From Rhodospirillum sp. (GTDB taxonomy: Bacteria > Pseudomonadota > Alphaproteobacteria > Rhodospirillales > Rhodospirillaceae), in NCBI GenBank assembly GCA_021741145.1, contig JAIOYK010000014.1, positions 1-64,000 of the forward strand: a stretch of DNA of 64,000 nucleotides, read 5' to 3'. Under the pieces are notes generated by a model. It had not been told where the DNA came from. It was given only the letters and a program-made list of their open reading frames with translations, and did no database searches. Below are positions 34,219 through 42,960 of the stretch, one piece after another; position 1 is the first letter of the stretch, and each line of letters begins with the position of its first letter. Both the position numbers and the translations under genes were made by a program.

Positions 34219-35235
34219 TTATCGGCCGGGGAAGACGTCCAGCGTACCCATGGGCTGGGGAAACGCATCCCCCAGAAGCTCTCGCCAGACGCCTCCCGCC
34301 CCCCGGGCATCGCCCATGGCCGAGAGATGGCGAGCGCGAATGGCGCGCCAATAGGCCGACGTGGCCGGACCGCGCCAGGCCTCCCCAACGGACAGGCGGC
34401 GCCCTCCGCCGGGAAGGGGGAAGGTGCCCGGGGTGGCATTGCGTCCCCAGGCCATGAAGCTCTCGAACAGATCCTGGGGGGTGGCTCGACCACCCTGGGC
34501 CACCGCGCCGGCCCTTTCCTGGAAAAAGGCTTGGACGAGCACCTCCAGGGCGTAGCCGGACAGCGGGACGCGGGTATGGCTCCGCCAAGCCTTGAGAATC
34601 GCCAGCAGCATCCTGGGACGCTCCCCATTGGCCATGCCCAGCACCCGTAGGGCCGCGGCCTCCGCCAGGGGGTCGCAGGGAATCCAACGGAAGGTTCCCA
34701 AGGCGGACCGGCCTGGGATGGCCATGCGCTCTTCCTCTCCCCCGACGATCTGGTGGATGGCGGGGATCAGGGCGAAGGACAATCCGTCCTCCCGAAGGGT
34801 GACGGCCCGGGGGCCGACGGCGCGCGGATCAAGACCCAAGGCCCGGGCCGCCATCGCCGTGGCCTCCAGGGCGTCCGCGGCCCGGGTGGTATGAGCCCCG
34901 GGGGCGAGGGCCAGAAAAAGGTCGATCGTCGGCAGGGCGCCCCGGGTCAGGATCGCCGTCCGCCGCCCCAGGGCACCGCCGACGAAAAATCCGGATCCCG
35001 ATCCCACGCGGCCACTGTCCAGTGTCAGCACCCCAGCCAAGCGGCGCACCAGTTGGGCGGCCCCATCGCGCACCCGGATTTGGTCCTCTGGCTTGGGCAG
35101 GATGGCGGCGAGGAAGGAAACGAAGGCCTGGGTGGTCTCCGCGGAGGTATCATGGATGACAAGAAGGGAGGGATCCCTTCGTCGTCCCTCGGGTGGCATC
35201 GCGACAAGCGCTCCCGCGTTCCTCTCCCGTTCCAT
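34219..35235 (-). CDS. OAS/CD-NTase-like nucleotidyltransferase-fold protein, probably inactive
   Basis: About 338 residues. The layout resembles oligoadenylate-synthase or CD-NTase proteins: a glycine segment GGALGRRTAI (residues 86-95) where active enzymes have GS-x-ARGTAI, then PTIDLFLAL (103-110) for the usual D-x-D strand, and FALIPAI (154-160) for the third-acid strand. The C-terminal half has W-x-x-CDP, ILKAWRSHTRVPLSGYALEV and LVQAFF, like the helical core of those proteins. By this alignment the serine and two of the three catalytic acids are lost; only D105 remains. No signal peptide. The start is uncertain (35280, 35235 or 35199). The family call is my inference and needs a structure-based search. 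Confidence 0.5.
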   Translation of the reverse strand: MERERNAGALVAMPPEGRRRDPSLLVIHDTSAETTQAFVSFLAAILPKPEDQIRVRDGAAQLVRRLAGVLTLDSGRVGSGSGFFVGGALGRRTAILTRGALPTIDLFLALAPGAHTTRAADALEATAMAARALGLDPRAVGPRAVTLREDGLSFALIPAIHQIVGGEEERMAIPGRSALGTFRWIPCDPLAEAAALRVLGMANGERPRMLLAILKAWRSHTRVPLSGYALEVLVQAFFQERAGAVAQGGRATPQDLFESFMAWGRNATPGTFPLPGGGRRLSVGEAWRGPATSAYWRAIRARHLSAMGDARGAGGVWRELLGDAFPQPMGTLDVFPGR

Positions 35236-35403
35236 CCGTCCAATCCATCCCGTTCCACCGCGGATATGCCAGGGATCCATTACGGGGACAAGGGTGTAAA
35301 AAAAGGGTTATCGACCCTTTCTTTAGACCGCGGCGGTTGAAGACGGCACGCGGCATCCCCAGCATTGAAGCTCGGCAATCCATATCCCAATCGCGAGAAC
35401 ACC

Positions 35404-36240
35404 ATGGAAGACACCCTCAGTTCCAGCCTCGATACCATCGTGGGCTACGTTGGCCTTTATGGCCTGTCCGTCCTGGGCGCCATCCTCATCCTCGTTATCG
35501 GTTGGATCGCCGCGGGATGGCTGTCAAGAGCCGCGGACAAGGGTCTGTCCCGGGCGAAGCGGATGGACGAAACCTTGCGGGGCTTCCTGTCCAGCTCGGT
35601 CAAATATCTGATCCTGGCCTTCACGATCATCGCTGTCCTCAACCGGTTCGGTGTGGAAACCACCAGCTTCGTCGCCATTCTCGGCGCCACGGGCCTGGCC
35701 ATAGGCCTCGCCTTGCAGGGAACCCTATCCAACGTGGCGGCGGGGGTCATGCTGCTGTTCTTCCGCCCCTTCAAGGTCGGCGACTATATCGACGCCGATG
35801 GTATCGCCGGAAGCGTGAAGAAGACCACCCTATTCATCACGGAAATGGCGACCCCGGACAACGTGATGATGGTGGTGCCCAATTCCCGTCTGTGGGGCGT
35901 CCCCATCCACAACTACAGCACCAACCCCACGCGGCGGTTGGATCTGACCGTTGGCATCGGCTACGGCGACGACATGGACAAGGCCCAGGCCGCGCTGTTG
36001 GCCCTGGTCGAGGCCGATGCCCGGATCTTGAAGGACCCCGCCCCCCTGACCGCCATTACCAACCTGGGTGACAGCGCCGTCGACGTCATGGTCCGCTTCT
36101 GGTGCGCCGCCGGGGACTATTGGGCCGTCAAATTCGACCTGACCAAGGCCATCAAGGTGATGATGGATGCTCAGGGGATCTCCATCCCCTATCCCCAGCG
36201 GGACGTTCATCTCCACCAAATCAATACGAAGGAGTCCTGA
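35404..36240 (+). CDS. small-conductance mechanosensitive channel, MscS family
   Basis: Inner-membrane channel that opens under membrane tension and protects against hypo-osmotic shock. There are three transmembrane helices in the first 115 residues. The pore helix TM3 is rich in Gly and Ala (ILGATGLAIGLALQGTLSNV), followed by AAGVMLLFFRPFKVGDYI, the hallmark of MscS. The cytoplasmic vestibule follows (VVPNSRLWGVPIHNYS). About 278 residues, close to E. coli MscS. The ATG at 35404 is favoured over a TTG at 35365. Its stop overlaps the next start (TGATG), indicating coupling. Confidence 0.95.
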   Translation: MEDTLSSSLDTIVGYVGLYGLSVLGAILILVIGWIAAGWLSRAADKGLSRAKRMDETLRGFLSSSVKYLILAFTIIAVLNRFGVETTSFVAILGATGLAIGLALQGTLSNVAAGVMLLFFRPFKVGDYIDADGIAGSVKKTTLFITEMATPDNVMMVVPNSRLWGVPIHNYSTNPTRRLDLTVGIGYGDDMDKAQAALLALVEADARILKDPAPLTAITNLGDSAVDVMVRFWCAAGDYWAVKFDLTKAIKVMMDAQGISIPYPQRDVHLHQINTKES

Positions 36241-36803
36241 TGCCCGGTTTGGAAACCCCGGGCGCCGACCTCGGCGCCCTCTGCCCCGACTTCGCCCTGC
36301 CCGATCCCACGGGCCGGGTCTGGACCCTCTCGGACCTGCGGGGGACCAATGGCTTGTTGGTCGCCTTCATCTGCAATCACTGCCCTTATGTGAAAGCCAT
36401 GATCGACCGCTTCGTCGCCGACGCCAAGGTCCTTCAAGGGGCGGGCATCGGCGTGGTGGCGATCATGCCCAACGACTTCACGGCCTATCCCGCGGACGCT
36501 CCGGATCGTATGGCCGACTTCGCCCGGGACCACGGCTTCCCCTTTCCCTATCTGGTGGACGAATCCCAGGCCGTGGCCGAATCCTTCGAGGCGGTCTGCA
36601 CCCCGGACTTTTTAGGGTTCGACCGCTATCTGACCCTGAAGTACCGGGGCCGCCTGGACGCCGGACGGAAGGATCCACCGCCCCCGGACTGCCCCCGGGA
36701 GTTGCGCGACGCCATGGTTGCAATCGCCCGGGACCCCCTGACGGAGCCGGGCACGCAACATCCCTCCCTGGGCTGTTCCATCAAATGGAAAGGGGAGGCA
36801 TGA
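36240..36803 (+). CDS. thioredoxin-fold peroxiredoxin-like protein
   Basis: Cytoplasmic protein of 187 residues with a thioredoxin/AhpC-TSA fold: PDFALPDPTGRVWTLSDLRG, then VAFICNHCPYVKAMIDRF, VVAIMPNDFTAYPAD and PFPYLVDESQAVAESFEAVC, ending HPSLGCSIKWK. The motif CNHCPYVK is characteristic of a family often annotated as thioredoxin-like or alkyl-hydroperoxide-type reductase. Cys residues near 42, 45 and 119 are redox candidates. The ATG overlaps the mscS stop, so the two are co-translated; the functional link is unclear. Confidence 0.88.
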   Translation: MPGLETPGADLGALCPDFALPDPTGRVWTLSDLRGTNGLLVAFICNHCPYVKAMIDRFVADAKVLQGAGIGVVAIMPNDFTAYPADAPDRMADFARDHGFPFPYLVDESQAVAESFEAVCTPDFLGFDRYLTLKYRGRLDAGRKDPPPPDCPRELRDAMVAIARDPLTEPGTQHPSLGCSIKWKGEA

Positions 36804-36855
36804 GCCTCCCCCCGACCTTTCCCCACCAAGCCAGGCAAAACCTCCAAGACGGACC

Positions 36856-37650
36856 CTATTTCCCAACGGCGGCCCGGTAGTATTCCAGCGCCCGGGGCAT
36901 TTCCGCGTTCAGGTCGTTGATCCGTGTTGCGTCCGCCGGGTGGGTCGACAAGAACTCCGGCGGTTTCTCGCCCCCCATGGAGGACATATTCTCCCATAGC
37001 TTCACCGCCTCCCGGGGGTCATATCCGGCCCGGGCCATGTAATAGAGCCCGATTTCATCGGCCTCGGACTCATGGGTGCGGCTATAGGGCAGGATAATCC
37101 CCAAGGTCGCGGCCTGTCCCATCAACTCGGTGATTTGGGCGCTGTTGCCCACACCACCGAGACCCAGGGCCGCGCTCCCCAACTGCAAGCCCGTGCTCAC
37201 CGCCATCTGCTGGGAGATCCGTTCCTCCCCATGGTGAGAGATGGCATGGGCGATTTCATGACCGATCACGGCCGCCAGTTGGGCGTCGTTGGCCGCGACC
37301 TTCCCCATGCCCGTGTTCACGCCCACCTTGCCGCCGGGAAGGGCGAAGGCATTGGGCTCGTCGTTTTGAAAGGCGTTCACCTCCCACTCATAGTTGGGCA
37401 AGTCATTGGCCTGAATCAGGCGCTCGGTGATGGCCCTGACACGCTTGGTGAAGGAAGCGCCCGCCGGCAGAACCTTTTCCGTGCTCTTGATCTCCTGGTA
37501 GGCCTGCGCCCCCATCTGAACGCCCTGGTCTTCCCCGACCAACATCAACTGAGAACGCCCCGTGACCGGGTTTTTGGCGCAGGCAGCCAGAGTCCCCGCG
37601 GTGATAAGCGCCACGACGCCAGCACGCATCAATCCCTTACAGCGCATCAT
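36856..37650 (-). CDS. M48-family zinc metalloprotease, lipoprotein
   Basis: Periplasmic, membrane-anchored protease of the LoiP/BepA type that trims misfolded outer-membrane proteins. The lipobox LAAC sits at about residues 21-24 after a hydrophobic leader (GVVALITAGTLAAC). The zinc site is VIGHEIAHAISHHGEER, with the third ligand in HESEADEIGLYYM. FLSTHPADATRI is also typical of the family. There are 264 residues, shorter than BepA because the tetratricopeptide domain is absent. It is convergent with the upstream redox gene. Confidence 0.95.
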   Translation of the reverse strand: MMRCKGLMRAGVVALITAGTLAACAKNPVTGRSQLMLVGEDQGVQMGAQAYQEIKSTEKVLPAGASFTKRVRAITERLIQANDLPNYEWEVNAFQNDEPNAFALPGGKVGVNTGMGKVAANDAQLAAVIGHEIAHAISHHGEERISQQMAVSTGLQLGSAALGLGGVGNSAQITELMGQAATLGIILPYSRTHESEADEIGLYYMARAGYDPREAVKLWENMSSMGGEKPPEFLSTHPADATRINDLNAEMPRALEYYRAAVGK

Positions 37651-37746
37651 CCATTCTCCCCTTCCGGTTTCCGGTTCCGTCTCTTAAATTGGCGCCATCC
37701 TGACACAACAGCACGGGACGGCGCATCCCCTCAAGTGGCAAGCCAC

Positions 37747-37774
37747 GCGTCGCGTCATTCGCATTTTGCGACGC
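37747..37774. promoter_or_regulatory. inverted repeat upstream of a sigma-54 promoter
   Basis: Perfect 7-bp arms GCGTCGC / GCGACGC with a 14-base spacer, about 85 bases upstream of the -24 element at 37859. This is the distance at which enhancer-binding proteins of sigma-54 promoters bind. The activator is unknown. Confidence 0.35.
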
Positions 37775-37858
37775 ATCTCACCACGCACTCGAGTCCAAGA
37801 CTCTGAAATCCGCCCCCCGGCACAGCCGGAAAGCGCGGATTACCTGGAAGTACAATTT

Positions 37859-37873
37859 TGGCACAAGCATTGC
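37859..37873 (+). promoter_or_regulatory. perfect sigma-54 promoter
   Basis: TGGCAC-AAGCA-TTGC matches the -24/-12 consensus at every conserved base. Transcription would begin near 37885, 40 bases before the ATG at 37926, which has a GGAGG ribosome-binding site. It drives a chemoreceptor-like small protein and probably the 68-residue protein after it. Confidence 0.8.
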
Positions 37874-37925
37874 TTAAACATTATGAATTCGGAACGTTTT
37901 TTTCGGAGGCGGAAGAGTTGAAGTG

Positions 37926-38240
37926 ATGGCAGTCTTGAAGAATATCAAACTTCGGCGGTTGGTCATCGGAAGCGAGATGTCAAACGTCATCGACATCTTG
38001 GCCAAGGCCCCCATCAGACTGGGCGTCATGGCGGAACGGGTTGACACCAGCGTTGCCCACATCGACAACCTTGCCAAGGCCGCCCAAGACGCGGCCAAGG
38101 TGGACCACGACATCACCGGAATCAGCGACGGTTCCGAGCAAAATGGACAGGCTGTCTCTGAAATGGCGAGCGGCCCCAATCAATCAAACGCCTTGCGCGA
38201 ACGGGCCGCGGTCTTCCCGCGCGACCTGCGCGCCGCATAA
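37926..38240 (+). CDS. small protein resembling the end of a chemoreceptor signalling domain
   Basis: 104 residues, without membrane segments. Residues about 40-95 look like the end of a methyl-accepting chemotaxis signalling domain: ERVDTSVAHIDNLAKAAQDA, then ITGISDGSEQNGQAVSEM and NQSNALRERAAVF, which parallels the usual N-Q-x-N-A-x-x-x-E run. The kinase-contact tip is absent, so it cannot act as a normal receptor. It may be a shortened receptor, a decoy, or a decayed gene with an intact promoter. The gene is behind a perfect sigma-54 promoter and followed 16 bases later by a 68-residue protein. Confidence 0.6.
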   Translation: MAVLKNIKLRRLVIGSEMSNVIDILAKAPIRLGVMAERVDTSVAHIDNLAKAAQDAAKVDHDITGISDGSEQNGQAVSEMASGPNQSNALRERAAVFPRDLRAA

Positions 38241-38256
38241 AAGGGAATAGCTCGAC

Positions 38257-38463
38257 ATGGATGACACGGTTCGCGAAATGGTGCAAACCGCCTACCAGGA
38301 AACCGTGGAGGAAGCCACGGCCGCGGGCCACGACCCGGCCACCGCCCATCGGGAAGGATTAACCGGAGCGGCCATGTGCCTGGCGGCCATGGCCTCGCTG
38401 GACGATGCCACGGCCCGTTCGGGAGTGGAGGCCATGAACCTCCAGACTCTCCTTACCGACTGA
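38257..38463 (+). CDS. small protein of 68 residues, unknown function
   Basis: An acidic, Ala-rich, probably helical protein opening MDDTVREMVQTAYQETVEEA, with CLAAMASLDDATARSGVEAM in the second half. The ribosome-binding site is AAAAGGGA upstream of the ATG at 38257. It lies 16 bases after the chemoreceptor-like gene, in the same direction, so both probably share the sigma-54 promoter at 37859. I recognise no family. Even codon composition and the clear start support a real gene. Confidence 0.6.
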   Translation: MDDTVREMVQTAYQETVEEATAAGHDPATAHREGLTGAAMCLAAMASLDDATARSGVEAMNLQTLLTD

Positions 38464-38586
38464 CATCTCCGATCGCCGGAAAAAAACCAGCGCCTCGACC
38501 CCATCCAGCCGGCGGTTTGGGGGCAATCAAACGTGGACCGGCGGATACGACCCTTGAAAGCAACCACCCACTCTAAAATCAAATAT

Positions 38587-38610
38587 CTAAAGCACGACGT
38601 CGTGCTTTAG
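38587..38610. repeat. 24-bp perfect palindrome at the msrA 3' end
   Basis: CTAAAGCACGACG and its complement form a perfect 24-bp palindrome covering the msrA stop codon. It probably works as a hairpin on either strand between the converging sigma-54 unit and msrA. A related, looser inverted pair with the same AAAGCAC arms lies at 51716-51747. Confidence 0.8.
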
Positions 38611-39089
38611 TGACAGGAGGGGGCTGTCCCGTATTTCGCCTTCTGCTTGGCCACGTACTGCTGGTGATAGTCCTCGGCCATCCAAAAGGGAGCGGTCGGT
38701 TCAAGGGCCGTCGCGATGGGCCGGCGATGGTGGCCGGAGGCTTCTTCCCGCGCCAAAGAGGCCTTGGCTAGGGCTTCTTGCCCGGCGTCCTGGGGATAAA
38801 TGGCGGAGCGGTACTGATCGCCCACGTCTGGACCCTGCCGGTTCAACTGGGTGGGGTCGTGGCAGGCCCAGAAGACTTCCAGCAATTGGTCATAGGTGAT
38901 CCGCTCGGGGTCGAATTCGACCCGCACGGCTTCGGAATGCCCCGTATCCCCCCGACAGACCTCCTTGTAGTTCGGGTCGGCGCGGTGTCCTCCGGTATAG
39001 CCCACCGCGGTCCCGGTCACCCCCTCCAACTGGCGGAAGGTCTCCTCAACTCCCCAAAAGCATCCCGCGGCGAAAACGGCGACGGCCAT
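38607..39089 (-). CDS. msrA: peptide methionine (S)-S-oxide reductase
   Basis: Repairs S-sulfoxides of methionine in proteins. The catalytic cysteine is in [13 protein letters not shown]. Other signatures are [41 protein letters not shown] and [14 protein letters not shown]. About 160 residues. The ATG at 39089 gives the typical N-terminus; six more residues are possible. It stands alone and its stop lies in a 24-bp palindrome. Confidence 0.96.
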   Translation of the reverse strand: MAVAVFAAGCFWGVEETFRQLEGVTGTAVGYTGGHRADPNYKEVCRGDTGHSEAVRVEFDPERITYDQLLEVFWACHDPTQLNRQGPDVGDQYRSAIYPQDAGQEALAKASLAREEASGHHRRPIATALEPTAPFWMAEDYHQQYVAKQKAKYGTAPSCH

Positions 39090-39170
39090 GGTCCGGTTCC
39101 TTTTCATCGATCCTGTCTCGGTTCCCCCGACATGGGGAGCCCCTCGCCACGCCGAAAGGGGAAAGGGACA

Positions 39171-39941
39171 TCAAGGCCCATCGGCGCGGAACGAGAAGCG
39201 CGCTTCCAAGGGCAAATGGTCGCTGGCCATGCGGGTGCCATCACTCACCACCACCCGGTGGTCTTCAAGAATCAGATGAGAGGAGGCCATGATCCGGTCG
39301 AACATCAGCGTGGGCAGGCCAGAAGGATAGGTTCGTCCGGCCACGCCCTCGGGCAGCAGAGCGCGCAAGCGGTCCATGGACGCGCTGTCGCGACGCCAAT
39401 GGTTCATGTCACCGCACAACAACGTGGGAAGGTTCGGTTCCGCGACGAGACGAGGGAGCAACCTTTTGATTTGCAGGCGTCGCTCCAAGGGATTAAGCCC
39501 CAGGTGAACAGTGATCAGCCGCACCAGCCGCCCGGCGATCTTCAGGCGGACCTCCAAGCCTCCCCGGGGGGAATGGTAGGGAAGGCCCAGGTCGAAGGCG
39601 TCCATGGCCTCCACGGGGTGGCGGGTCAGGATGGCGTTTCCGAAATGGGCGTCGGCGTGGTGGCGGACCAAACCGGGGATGACCGTCAGGCCCGTTTCCC
39701 GCTCAAGGAAAGCGAACTGGTCGAACCCCGCCCGCCCCCGCAGGGCCCACCCCACCTCCTGTAGACCCAGCGCATCCACATCCAGGGATTGGAGGACGCG
39801 GAGGATCCGATCCGGCCGGAATTTGCCATCGGTTCCCAGGCAGGAATGAATATTGTAGGTCACGAGCGAAAGGCTCCCGGCCCCCGCGTCCACCGTTGGA
39901 CCCATGCCGCCCATTTCCGCGTCGCTTTCGAGAGCGCTCAA
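39171..39941 (-). CDS. endonuclease/exonuclease/phosphatase family protein
   Basis: Metal-dependent phosphoesterase of the EEP (DNase I-like) superfamily, up to 256 residues. Motifs: LVTYNIHSC (Asn), ALGLQEVGW (metal-binding Glu), VHLGLNPLERRLQ, TLLCGDMNHW (Asp/Asn) and the final MASDHLPLEARF (catalytic Asp-His). No signal peptide is evident. The frame opens with TTG at 39941 overlapping the hspQ stop (TTGA); ATG codons at 39914 or 39905 are alternatives. The substrate could be nucleic acid or a phospholipid headgroup; related short EEP proteins sit near cardiolipin synthases in other genomes. Confidence 0.88.
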   Translation of the reverse strand: MSALESDAEMGGMGPTVDAGAGSLSLVTYNIHSCLGTDGKFRPDRILRVLQSLDVDALGLQEVGWALRGRAGFDQFAFLERETGLTVIPGLVRHHADAHFGNAILTRHPVEAMDAFDLGLPYHSPRGGLEVRLKIAGRLVRLITVHLGLNPLERRLQIKRLLPRLVAEPNLPTLLCGDMNHWRRDSASMDRLRALLPEGVAGRTYPSGLPTLMFDRIMASSHLILEDHRVVVSDGTRMASDHLPLEARFSFRADGP

Positions 39942-40255
39942 TGAGCCCGACGGTCGCGGGGCACGTAAAGGCCATCCTTGAGGGCTTCGAACAGCGAGCC
40001 GACCTCCGGATGCTTGATGGGTCTCGGGTCGTCCTCGGCCACCAAATTCTGTTCAGAGACATAGGCCGTGTAAGTGGTCTCGTCGTTTTCCGCCAGCAAA
40101 TGGTAAAAGGGCTGATCCTTGATTGGACGCAGGTCCTCGGGAATGGCCTCGTACCACTCGTCGGTGTTGTCGAACACCGGATCGACGTCGAAAACAACGC
40201 CTCGGAACGGATAAATCCGGTGGCGTACCACCTGCCCGATCCGGTATTTCGCCAT
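39938..40255 (-). CDS. hspQ: heat shock protein HspQ (hemimethylated-DNA-binding YccV-like)
   Basis: Small beta-barrel protein, 105 residues. Family signature: KYRIGQVVRHRIYPFRGVVF, DVDPVFDNTDEWYEAI, QPFYHLLAENDETTYTAYVS and the final GLYVPRDR. HspQ is known in enterobacteria to bind hemimethylated DNA and to modulate Lon proteolysis. The start at 40255 gives the canonical N-terminus; in-frame codons upstream lack similarity. Its stop overlaps the next gene. Confidence 0.93.
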   Translation of the reverse strand: MAKYRIGQVVRHRIYPFRGVVFDVDPVFDNTDEWYEAIPEDLRPIKDQPFYHLLAENDETTYTAYVSEQNLVAEDDPRPIKHPEVGSLFEALKDGLYVPRDRRAH

Positions 40256-40350
40256 TCGTATGCCCATGGACCGCCCATACCCTTGAAAAGAAAACCGATC
40301 AAATCCGTGAAACAAGAATTTTGCGCCGCGCCGGACGCGAAGGCAAGGCC

Positions 40351-42909
40351 ATGATGGTCGAAACCCCACCCCTTCCTCCCCTGCCCATCGACGACGCCCT
40401 GCCCGACCTGCGAACCGCGTTGGCGACGCGGGCCTGCTGCGTTTTGGTGGCCGCTCCTGGGGCGGGCAAGACCACCCGGGTGCCTCCGGCCCTGCTCGAG
40501 GAGCCCTGGCTGGACGGCGGACGGATCCTGATGCTCGAGCCGCGGCGCCTGGCCGCCCGGGCCGCCGCCCGGCGCATGGCCTTCGAACGGGGCGAAGCCG
40601 TGGGCGGCCTGTTCGGCTATCGGGTGCGTCAGGACAGCAAACTGTCCACCCGCACCCGAGTCGAAGTGGTGACCGAGGGCATTCTCACCCGCCGCCTCCA
40701 GGGGGATCCGGGACTGGATGGCGTGGGCTGCGTGATCCTGGACGAGTTCCACGAGCGAAGCCTGAACACCGACCTTGCCTTGGCCCTGCTGCGGGAGGTC
40801 CAGGGTGTTCTCCGCCCGGACCTGCGGATCCTGGTCATGTCCGCCACCCTGGACGCGGCCACGGTGTCCGCCCTTTTGGACAACGCGCCGGTGGTGGACA
40901 GCCCCGGTCGGGTCTTCCCGGTGGCGGTCCGCCATCTGCCCCGGCCTGAGCGGCGGGCCCTGCCCGAGGCCATGGCCCGGACCATCGGTGACGCCTTGAT
41001 CGAGGAAAGCGGAAGCCTGCTGGCCTTCCTGCCCGGTGAACGGGAAATCCGCGCCACCCAATCGGCCCTGTCCGGGCGCCTGCCGCCTGGAGTGGTCATC
41101 CGCCCCCTGTTCGGCGCCCTGACCCCGACGGAGCAGGACGCCGCCATCGCTCCCTGTCCATCGGGAGAGCGGAAGGTTGTCCTGGCCACGGACATCGCCG
41201 AAACAAGTCTGACCATCGAAGGAATCCGCGTCGTGGTCGACGCGGGCCTGCGCCGGACGCCTCGCTTCGATCCCAACACCGGCTTGAGCCGCCTGGAAAC
41301 GATTCGGGTGTCCCAGGCGGGCGCCGAGCAACGACGGGGCCGGGCCGGCCGGCTCGAACCCGGCCTCTGTCTGCGCCTTTGGCCCGAACCGGAACACCGG
41401 GCCCTGCCCCCCCACGAGACGCCGGAAATCCTTACCGCCGACCTGGCGCCCCTGGCCCTGGATCTGGCGGTTTGGGGCACGCGGGACGCCGGAGAGATGG
41501 CTTGGCTCTCCCCGCCACCCGCCGGTCCCCTGGCCCAGGCCCGGGACCTGCTGGCCGGGCTCGGCGCCGTCGATGAACAGGGAGCGATCACCGCCCATGG
41601 CCGGGCCATGGCCACTCTGCCCCTGCACCCCCGGCTGGCCCATATGGTCCTGGCCGCCGAGGGCGACGACGCCAGGGCTGGAGCCACGGGGGGGGCCAGA
41701 GGGGGGATTTTGTCCGCGGCCCTGGCCCGAACCCTCGCGGCCCTGCTCGAGGAGCGGGATATCCTGAAGGGTGGACGGCGGGACGCCGACCTGCGGACAC
41801 GGGTCGAGCATTTCGCCCGGGGGGGACGCCCCGGGCCGGAGCTGGATCCCGGCGGCTTCCATCGGGTCCGCGACGCCATCGCCCAACTGGCCCGCCTCCG
41901 CCGCGCCCCCTCCGACGGATCCCTGGTGCCCATGGATACGGGCCGGATCCTGGCCCGGGCCTATCCGGACCGGGTCGCCCAGGCCCGAAGCGGAGCCCCT
42001 GGACGCTTCCTCCTGGCCAATGGGCGGGGCGCCCTGCTCGACCCCGCCGACCCCCTGGCCGCCTCCCCCTTCCTGGTGGTGGCCGACATGGACGGCGCGG
42101 GGACGGAAGGCCGGATTCGCTTGGCCGCGCCCCTCGACCGCGCCGACTTGGACACCCTGTTCCAGGGGGTCCTGCACCCCCGAGAGACAATCTCCTGGGA
42201 TCCCCGGACCGAGGCCCTGACCGCCCGTCTGGAGCGGCGCCTGGGAGCCCTGGTGCTGGAAAGCCGGGACTTGCCGCCGGGGAACTGGAGCGCCCGGGCG
42301 GTTCCAGCGGTCCGCGAGGGTATTCGGCGCCTGGGCCTCCAGGTCCTGCCCTGGTCCAAGGAAACCGACCGCCTGCGCGAGCGGGTGACCTTCCTCCACC
42401 ACGTTCTACCCGGCGAGGATTGGCCCGACCAGTCCGATGGAGCCCTGCTCGACGGCCTCGCGGACTGGCTGGATCCCTATCTGTCGGGAATCACGCGACG
42501 GAGCCATTTCACGCGCCTCGACCTGCTGGGAGCCCTCAAAACCCAGATTGGCTGGGAGCGCCTTGGGGAGATGGAAACTCTCGCCCCCCCCCATATGACC
42601 GTTCCCAGCGGCCAAGCCGTTCCCCTGGACTATGGGGCCGAGGATGGACCCGTTCTCGCCGCCCGGGTTCAACAACTCTTCGGCCTGACCGAAACGCCGA
42701 AAGTGGCCCGGGGGACCCGTCCGGTGCTCATCCACCTGCTGTCTCCGGCGGGGCGCCCCCTTCAAGTCACCCGGGATCTCGCGGGCTTTTGGAAGACCTC
42801 CTACGCCGATGTGCGCAAGGACATGCGGGGCCGCTATCCCAAGCACCCTTGGCCGGAGGATCCGACCCTGGCCGACGCCACCAACCGGACCAAGCCGAAG
42901 GGGAAATAG
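40351..42909 (+). CDS. hrpB: ATP-dependent helicase HrpB
   Basis: DEAH-box RNA-helicase-like protein, 852 residues, near the usual 820-840. Motif I is APGAGKTTRVP, motif Ia MLEPRRLAAR, motif II ILDEFHERS, motif III VMSATLDA, motif V VVLATDIAETSLTIEG and motif VI QRRGRAGR. The C-terminal HrpB domain is present (MTVPSGQAVPLDYG, YPKHPWPEDPT). The biological role of HrpB is not well settled in bacteria. The start is ATG at 40351, with a second ATG next to it. It is divergent from hspQ with 95 bases between. Confidence 0.96.
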   Translation: MMVETPPLPPLPIDDALPDLRTALATRACCVLVAAPGAGKTTRVPPALLEEPWLDGGRILMLEPRRLAARAAARRMAFERGEAVGGLFGYRVRQDSKLSTRTRVEVVTEGILTRRLQGDPGLDGVGCVILDEFHERSLNTDLALALLREVQGVLRPDLRILVMSATLDAATVSALLDNAPVVDSPGRVFPVAVRHLPRPERRALPEAMARTIGDALIEESGSLLAFLPGEREIRATQSALSGRLPPGVVIRPLFGALTPTEQDAAIAPCPSGERKVVLATDIAETSLTIEGIRVVVDAGLRRTPRFDPNTGLSRLETIRVSQAGAEQRRGRAGRLEPGLCLRLWPEPEHRALPPHETPEILTADLAPLALDLAVWGTRDAGEMAWLSPPPAGPLAQARDLLAGLGAVDEQGAITAHGRAMATLPLHPRLAHMVLAAEGDDARAGATGGARGGILSAALARTLAALLEERDILKGGRRDADLRTRVEHFARGGRPGPELDPGGFHRVRDAIAQLARLRRAPSDGSLVPMDTGRILARAYPDRVAQARSGAPGRFLLANGRGALLDPADPLAASPFLVVADMDGAGTEGRIRLAAPLDRADLDTLFQGVLHPRETISWDPRTEALTARLERRLGALVLESRDLPPGNWSARAVPAVREGIRRLGLQVLPWSKETDRLRERVTFLHHVLPGEDWPDQSDGALLDGLADWLDPYLSGITRRSHFTRLDLLGALKTQIGWERLGEMETLAPPHMTVPSGQAVPLDYGAEDGPVLAARVQQLFGLTETPKVARGTRPVLIHLLSPAGRPLQVTRDLAGFWKTSYADVRKDMRGRYPKHPWPEDPTLADATNRTKPKGK

Positions 42910-42960
42910 CCCGCGCCAGACCCGGTCCTGGCCGAAGGGAATACCCCAAAAATGGAAACT

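Noticed and set aside
39703-42402. 899-residue open frame on the - strand antisense to hrpB
   Set aside because: Gly/Pro/Arg-rich shadow composition with no motifs; hrpB is complete on the + strand.
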